This document shows, piece after piece, positions 4,930 to 8,109 of a stretch of DNA of 8,109 bases. Made by a program: the position numbers and the translations under genes. The stretch covers positions 1-8,109 of the forward strand of contig JAFMSA010000161.1 in NCBI GenBank assembly GCA_017353855.1, given 5' to 3'. The notes below the pieces were generated by a model. That model searched no databases and had not been told where the DNA came from. It saw only the letters and a list, made by a program, of their open reading frames with translations. The stretch is from Alphaproteobacteria bacterium. Lineage in GTDB: Bacteria; Pseudomonadota; Alphaproteobacteria; ATCC43930; CGMCC-115725. Every line of letters begins with the position of its first letter. Position 1 is the first letter of the stretch.

Positions 4930-5979
4930 ATGATGATGCATCTACAGATGCCGCTGGCCGGACTGCTCGCCATCGGTGTTTTCACCGCCGGTCCCTTTCC
5001 CGTTTCCTCCGGCTCTCACCCTTTCGTCGAGGTCGCGCAGGCGCAATCGCGGGTACACGCGATGATTAATCGCCTGTTCGGGCGCGGCCTTCCGGCCGGC
5101 ATAGCGAAGTCCAACGGCCGCATCGAGGCGGTGCAGGTCGACGTCACGGCGAAATACGCCGGACGATTGTCCGAGGTTTCGGTCGAGGAGGGCGCTACCG
5201 TCAAGGCCGGGCAGGCCGTGGCTACCATCTCGGGAAAGGAATACGAAGCCCAACTCCGCGGTGCGGAGGCCGCGGTGCAGAGGGCGCTGCATGCGAAAAC
5301 CGAAGCCGATGCGCAGATCGCCCAGCGCCAAAGCGACCTGCGCTTGGCAGAGATAGAGCTCAACCGCACAGAGCAACTGGCCAAGAACCACCACGCAACC
5401 CGTCAGTTGCTCGATCAGCGGCGCGCGACCTACAAGGCTGCGACAGCAGCGGTCAACGCAGCGAACGCGCAACGCAATCAAGCGGACGCTGCCGCCAAGG
5501 CGGCCAAGGCGGATGTCGATCGGCTGAAGGCGATCTTGCACGATCTGGTGTTGCGCGCACCGCGCTCGGGACGCGTGCAACACAAGCTGATGCGGGCGGG
5601 CGAAGTCGTCGCCCCGGGAACGCGTGTACTCACGATCCTCGATCTCGGCGACGTCTATATGACCATCTTCCTGCCCGCCGCCGAGGCTGGAAGGCTGGCG
5701 GTGGGTGATCAGGCGCGGATTGTGCTGGACCCGCTGCCGCAATATGTGGTGCCGGCAACGGTGAGCTTTGTCGCGGCTGGTGCGCAATTCACGCCCAAAA
5801 CCGTCGAGACCCGGGAGGAACGCGAGAAGCTCATGTTCCGGGTCAAACTGCAGATCGATCCGGACGTGCTCGAGCAGTACGAGAGCCGGGTCAAAGCCGG
5901 CGTTCGCGGCCTCGGTTTCGTCCGTTTAGGCCCCTCTGTGCAATGGCCTGACAATCTGCAGGTTAAACTTCCCCAATGA
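4930..5979 (+). CDS. HlyD-family periplasmic adaptor (membrane fusion) subunit of an ABC exporter
   Basis: A 349-residue protein that should link the inner-membrane exporter encoded next to it with the periplasm or an outer-membrane channel. From the N-terminus: a modest hydrophobic stretch at about 8-26 that would serve as signal or anchor; the start of the lipoyl-like domain with the family motif KSNGRIEAVQVDVTAKYAGR (60-79) and SVEEGATVKAGQAVATI; a long Ala/Gln/Lys/Arg-rich alpha-helical hairpin (about 103-203); then the returning half-motif LVLRAPRSGRVQHKLMRAGE (206-225) and a beta-barrel domain (about 230-308) with LTILDLGDVYMTIFLP. Length is normal for the YhiI/YbhG type. The start is the first of three successive ATGs at 4930, with GGAG about ten bases upstream. 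An in-frame TTG at 4876 would add 18 non-hydrophobic residues and is less likely. The N-terminal 50 residues look less conserved than the rest. The stop overlaps the next gene's start (ATGA), indicating a co-translated operon. Confidence 0.92.
   Translation: MMMHLQMPLAGLLAIGVFTAGPFPVSSGSHPFVEVAQAQSRVHAMINRLFGRGLPAGIAKSNGRIEAVQVDVTAKYAGRLSEVSVEEGATVKAGQAVATISGKEYEAQLRGAEAAVQRALHAKTEADAQIAQRQSDLRLAEIELNRTEQLAKNHHATRQLLDQRRATYKAATAAVNAANAQRNQADAAAKAAKADVDRLKAILHDLVLRAPRSGRVQHKLMRAGEVVAPGTRVLTILDLGDVYMTIFLPAAEAGRLAVGDQARIVLDPLPQYVVPATVSFVAAGAQFTPKTVETREEREKLMFRVKLQIDPDVLEQYESRVKAGVRGLGFVRLGPSVQWPDNLQVKLPQ
5976..5979 (+). promoter_or_regulatory. ATGA start/stop overlap (translational coupling)
   Basis: The HlyD gene's TGA (5977-5979) overlaps the ATG (5976-5978) of the ABC gene. 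There is no strong Shine-Dalgarno sequence in the preceding bases (CAGGTTAAACTTCCCCA), so the ABC protein is probably translated by reinitiation after the adaptor. Confidence 0.75.
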
Positions 5980-8109
5980 CGGAAACAGTCGTCAGCGTCG
6001 AGCATGTCGGCCATCGCTATGGGGGACGCACGGCGCTCGACGACGTTTGCCTTGAGTTTCCTGGTCGCCGCATGGTCGGGGTGATTGGCCCCGATGGCGT
6101 CGGCAAGTCGACGTTGCTCGGCCTGGTCGCCGGAGTGCGTATGATCCAGCAAGGGACGGTGCGCGCCTTCGGCGGCAGCATGGCCGATCCGGCCCATCTC
6201 GCGGCGAGCCGCCTGCGCATCGCCTACATGCCGCAGGGGCTCGGGCGAAATCTTTATCCGACGCTGAGCGTGTTCGAGAACATCGACTTCTTTGGCCGTT
6301 TATTCGGGCAATCGCGTGCGAAGCGCGAGGAGCTGATCGGCGAACTGTTGCGCGCGACTGACCTCGAAGCGTTCCGTGCCCGACCCGCGGGCAAACTGTC
6401 CGGCGGAATGAAGCAAAAGCTGAGCTTGTGCTGCGCGCTGATGCAAGACCCTGACCTTTTGATTCTGGATGAGCCGACCACCGGTGTCGATCCGTTGTCG
6501 CGCCGGCAGTTCTGGGACCTGATCAACACGATCCGGGCCCGCCATGCCCAGATGAGCGTGGTGATCGCCACTGCTTACATGGACGAGGCCGAACTCTTCG
6601 ACTGGCTCGCCGCCATGGATGACGGTCGCGTCATCGCGACCGGCAGTCCTGCGGAAATGCGGAGCAAGGCTGGCGCAGCGACGTTGGAGGAAGCCTTTAT
6701 CGACCTCTTGCCATCCGAAAAACGGGCGATGCATCAGGAGGTCGTCGTCCGACCCCGCTCGGTCGCGGATGAGGATATCCCGGCGATCGAGGCGGAAGGC
6801 CTGACGCGCCGTTTCGGTACGTTTGTCGCGGTCGATAACGTCAGCTTTCGCATCGGCCGCGGGGAAATCTTTGGATTTCTGGGGTCGAACGGCTGCGGCA
6901 AATCGACCACGATGAAGATGCTGACCGGGCTGCTGCCGGCGAGCGACGGCTGGGCCAAACTTTTCGGACGGCCGATGGCGGCCAACGACATCGAGACGAG
7001 GCGCAATGTCGGGTATATGTCACAGAGCTTCTCGCTCTATGGCGAGCTGACCGTCCGACAGAACCTCGACCTTCACGCCCAGCTCTACCATCTGCCCGTC
7101 CCCGAACAAAGCCGGCGGGTGGCCGAGATGCTGCAGCGGTTCGATTTGCAGAATGTCGCCGATATGCGTCCTGACAGTCTGCCGCTCGGCATCCGCCAGC
7201 GCCTGCAGCTCGCTGTCGCCGTGCTCCACAATCCGCCGTTGCTGATCCTGGACGAGCCGACCTCCGGGGTCGATCCGATCGCGCGCGACAATTTCTGGCA
7301 CACTTTGATCGATCTGTCGCGCGACGATGGCGTGACGATTTTTCTGTCCACCCACTTCATGAATGAGGCCGAGCGCTGCGACCGCATCTCGCTGATGCAT
7401 GCCGGGCGCGTGCTCGCTGTCGGCACGCCGCACGCCTTGGCGGAGGAGCGCGGCACCCCGTCGCTGGAGGATGCGTTTGTCGGTTATCTCGCCGATGCCG
7501 CCGGAATCGCACTGGCAGCGCCGGTGGCGCCGCCTTCCGGCGATGCCGCGGCCGCCCCTGCCGTCGGCAGCACCCGCCCCCGCAGCTTTGATCCTGGCCG
7601 GCTCTGGGCCTATGCGCGGCGCGAGACGATGGAGCTCTTGCGCGACCCGATCCGGTTGGCCTTCGCCTTGCTCGGCCCGGTGATCCTGATGATCGCCTTC
7701 GGTTTTGGAATTTCGTTCGACGTCGAAAACCTCGACTTCGCCGCCTTTGATCAGGACAATACGCCCGAAAGCCGGGCGCTGATCGACGAGTTCGCCAGCT
7801 CGCGATACTTTTCGGAGCGCCTGCCGATCGGGACAACAGCCGCGATGGACCGAAGGTTGCGGTCGGGCGACGTGCAACTCGTCATCGAGATCCCGCCCGG
7901 CTTCGGCCGAGACCTTCGCAGCGGCCGCACGCCGGAGATCGGCGCCTGGATAAACGGCAGCATGCCGTTCCGCGCCGAGACGATAAACGGCTACGTCACC
8001 GGCCTCCTCGCACAATACGGCCAGGAGCTCGCCCTGCGCCGCGGCCTGGCCGCGAGCACCGTCCCTCAGGTCGAGATCGGCACGCGGTTCCGCTACAACC
8101 AAGCCTTCA
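5976..8109 (+). CDS. rbbA: RbbA-type ABC transporter: two ATPase domains fused to an ABC-2 permease (partial)
   Basis: The reading frame is open for 711 codons to the window edge with no stop; the family is usually about 900 residues, so roughly the last 200 are missing. Domain 1 (about 5-245): Walker A GPDGVGKST (38-46), Q-loop MPQ (85-87), signature LSGGMKQ (141-147), Walker B LLILDE (161-166). Domain 2 (about 270-505): Walker A GSNGCGKST (303-311), Q350, a degenerate signature LPLGIRQ (402-408), Walker B LLILDE (422-427) and switch His460 in STHFMNEAE. Domain 1 has Ala200 where this His should be. A Pro/Ala-rich linker (about 510-540) leads to the permease: an amphipathic RRETMELLRDPIRL segment, membrane helix 1 at about 561-581, then the start of the large extracytoplasmic ABC-2 domain (D592QDNTPESR…, VIEIPPGFGRDL…). 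E. coli RbbA (YhiH) was described as a ribosome-associated ATPase, but the fused permease and the upstream HlyD gene point to export of an unknown substrate. A second ABC-2 permease gene often follows beyond such genes. The symbol is by family resemblance. Confidence 0.9.
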   Translation, partial: MTETVVSVEHVGHRYGGRTALDDVCLEFPGRRMVGVIGPDGVGKSTLLGLVAGVRMIQQGTVRAFGGSMADPAHLAASRLRIAYMPQGLGRNLYPTLSVFENIDFFGRLFGQSRAKREELIGELLRATDLEAFRARPAGKLSGGMKQKLSLCCALMQDPDLLILDEPTTGVDPLSRRQFWDLINTIRARHAQMSVVIATAYMDEAELFDWLAAMDDGRVIATGSPAEMRSKAGAATLEEAFIDLLPSEKRAMHQEVVVRPRSVADEDIPAIEAEGLTRRFGTFVAVDNVSFRIGRGEIFGFLGSNGCGKSTTMKMLTGLLPASDGWAKLFGRPMAANDIETRRNVGYMSQSFSLYGELTVRQNLDLHAQLYHLPVPEQSRRVAEMLQRFDLQNVADMRPDSLPLGIRQRLQLAVAVLHNPPLLILDEPTSGVDPIARDNFWHTLIDLSRDDGVTIFLSTHFMNEAERCDRISLMHAGRVLAVGTPHALAEERGTPSLEDAFVGYLADAAGIALAAPVAPPSGDAAAAPAVGSTRPRSFDPGRLWAYARRETMELLRDPIRLAFALLGPVILMIAFGFGISFDVENLDFAAFDQDNTPESRALIDEFASSRYFSERLPIGTTAAMDRRLRSGDVQLVIEIPPGFGRDLRSGRTPEIGAWINGSMPFRAETINGYVTGLLAQYGQELALRRGLAASTVPQVEIGTRFRYNQAF

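Noticed and set aside
4942..5787. 281-codon minus-strand ORF
   Set aside because: Antisense shadow of the HlyD adaptor, which has the conserved lipoyl and coiled-coil features on the plus strand.
7020..8102. 360-codon minus-strand ORF
   Set aside because: It lies opposite the RbbA-type ABC gene, whose Walker and signature motifs are unmistakable. It is an antisense shadow of a GC-rich gene.

Overview
The window is GC-rich DNA from what is most likely a proteobacterium. An alphaproteobacterium of the Rhizobiales/Rhodospirillales kind is my best guess. This rests on the basic 'MNRQQRR'-type start and architecture of the TPR-glycosyltransferase protein, the RbbA-type exporter with an HlyD partner, and strong G/C preference at third codon positions. 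No rRNA, tRNA, intact transposase or CRISPR array is visible. The window alternates between a few intact genes and long stretches of decayed genes, as at the edge of an accessory or degrading region.

Layout. (1) Positions 1-834 hold remnants of a tightly packed cluster of very small minus-strand genes of unknown function. The first of them is split by a 65-bp pentanucleotide (CTAGA) microsatellite at 665-729 that puts stop codons in all six frames. (2) Positions 835-1404 are AT-richer and hold no convincing gene, but end in a plausible sigma70-type promoter. (3) Positions 1405-3189 encode an intact protein with seven to eight near-identical TPR repeats followed by a glycosyltransferase-9/heptosyltransferase-like domain. 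(4) Positions 3190-4561 are mostly decayed sequence. They contain a coding-like tail, one small plus-strand ORF with a ribosome binding site (3751-3912), and a frameshifted remnant of an XRE-family antitoxin on the minus strand (4277-4414). (5) Positions 4562-4830 are a multiply frameshifted formylglycine-generating-enzyme (FGE/sulfatase-modifying factor) pseudogene. (6) Positions 4930-8109 are a translationally coupled export operon: an HlyD-type periplasmic adaptor whose stop overlaps the start of an RbbA-type tandem ATPase/permease fusion, which runs off the right edge.

How the parts work together. The HlyD adaptor and the RbbA-like ABC protein (two nucleotide-binding domains fused to an ABC-2 permease) should form one inner-membrane efflux unit, with any second permease subunit beyond the window. 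The FGE remnant lies directly upstream on the same strand and may once have belonged to the same locus. The TPR-glycosyltransferase appears to be an independent transcription unit. The most unusual signal is the CTAGA expansion: removing it, plus one extra base, rejoins two coding-like halves into one continuous 62-codon frame that ends just before the next small gene.
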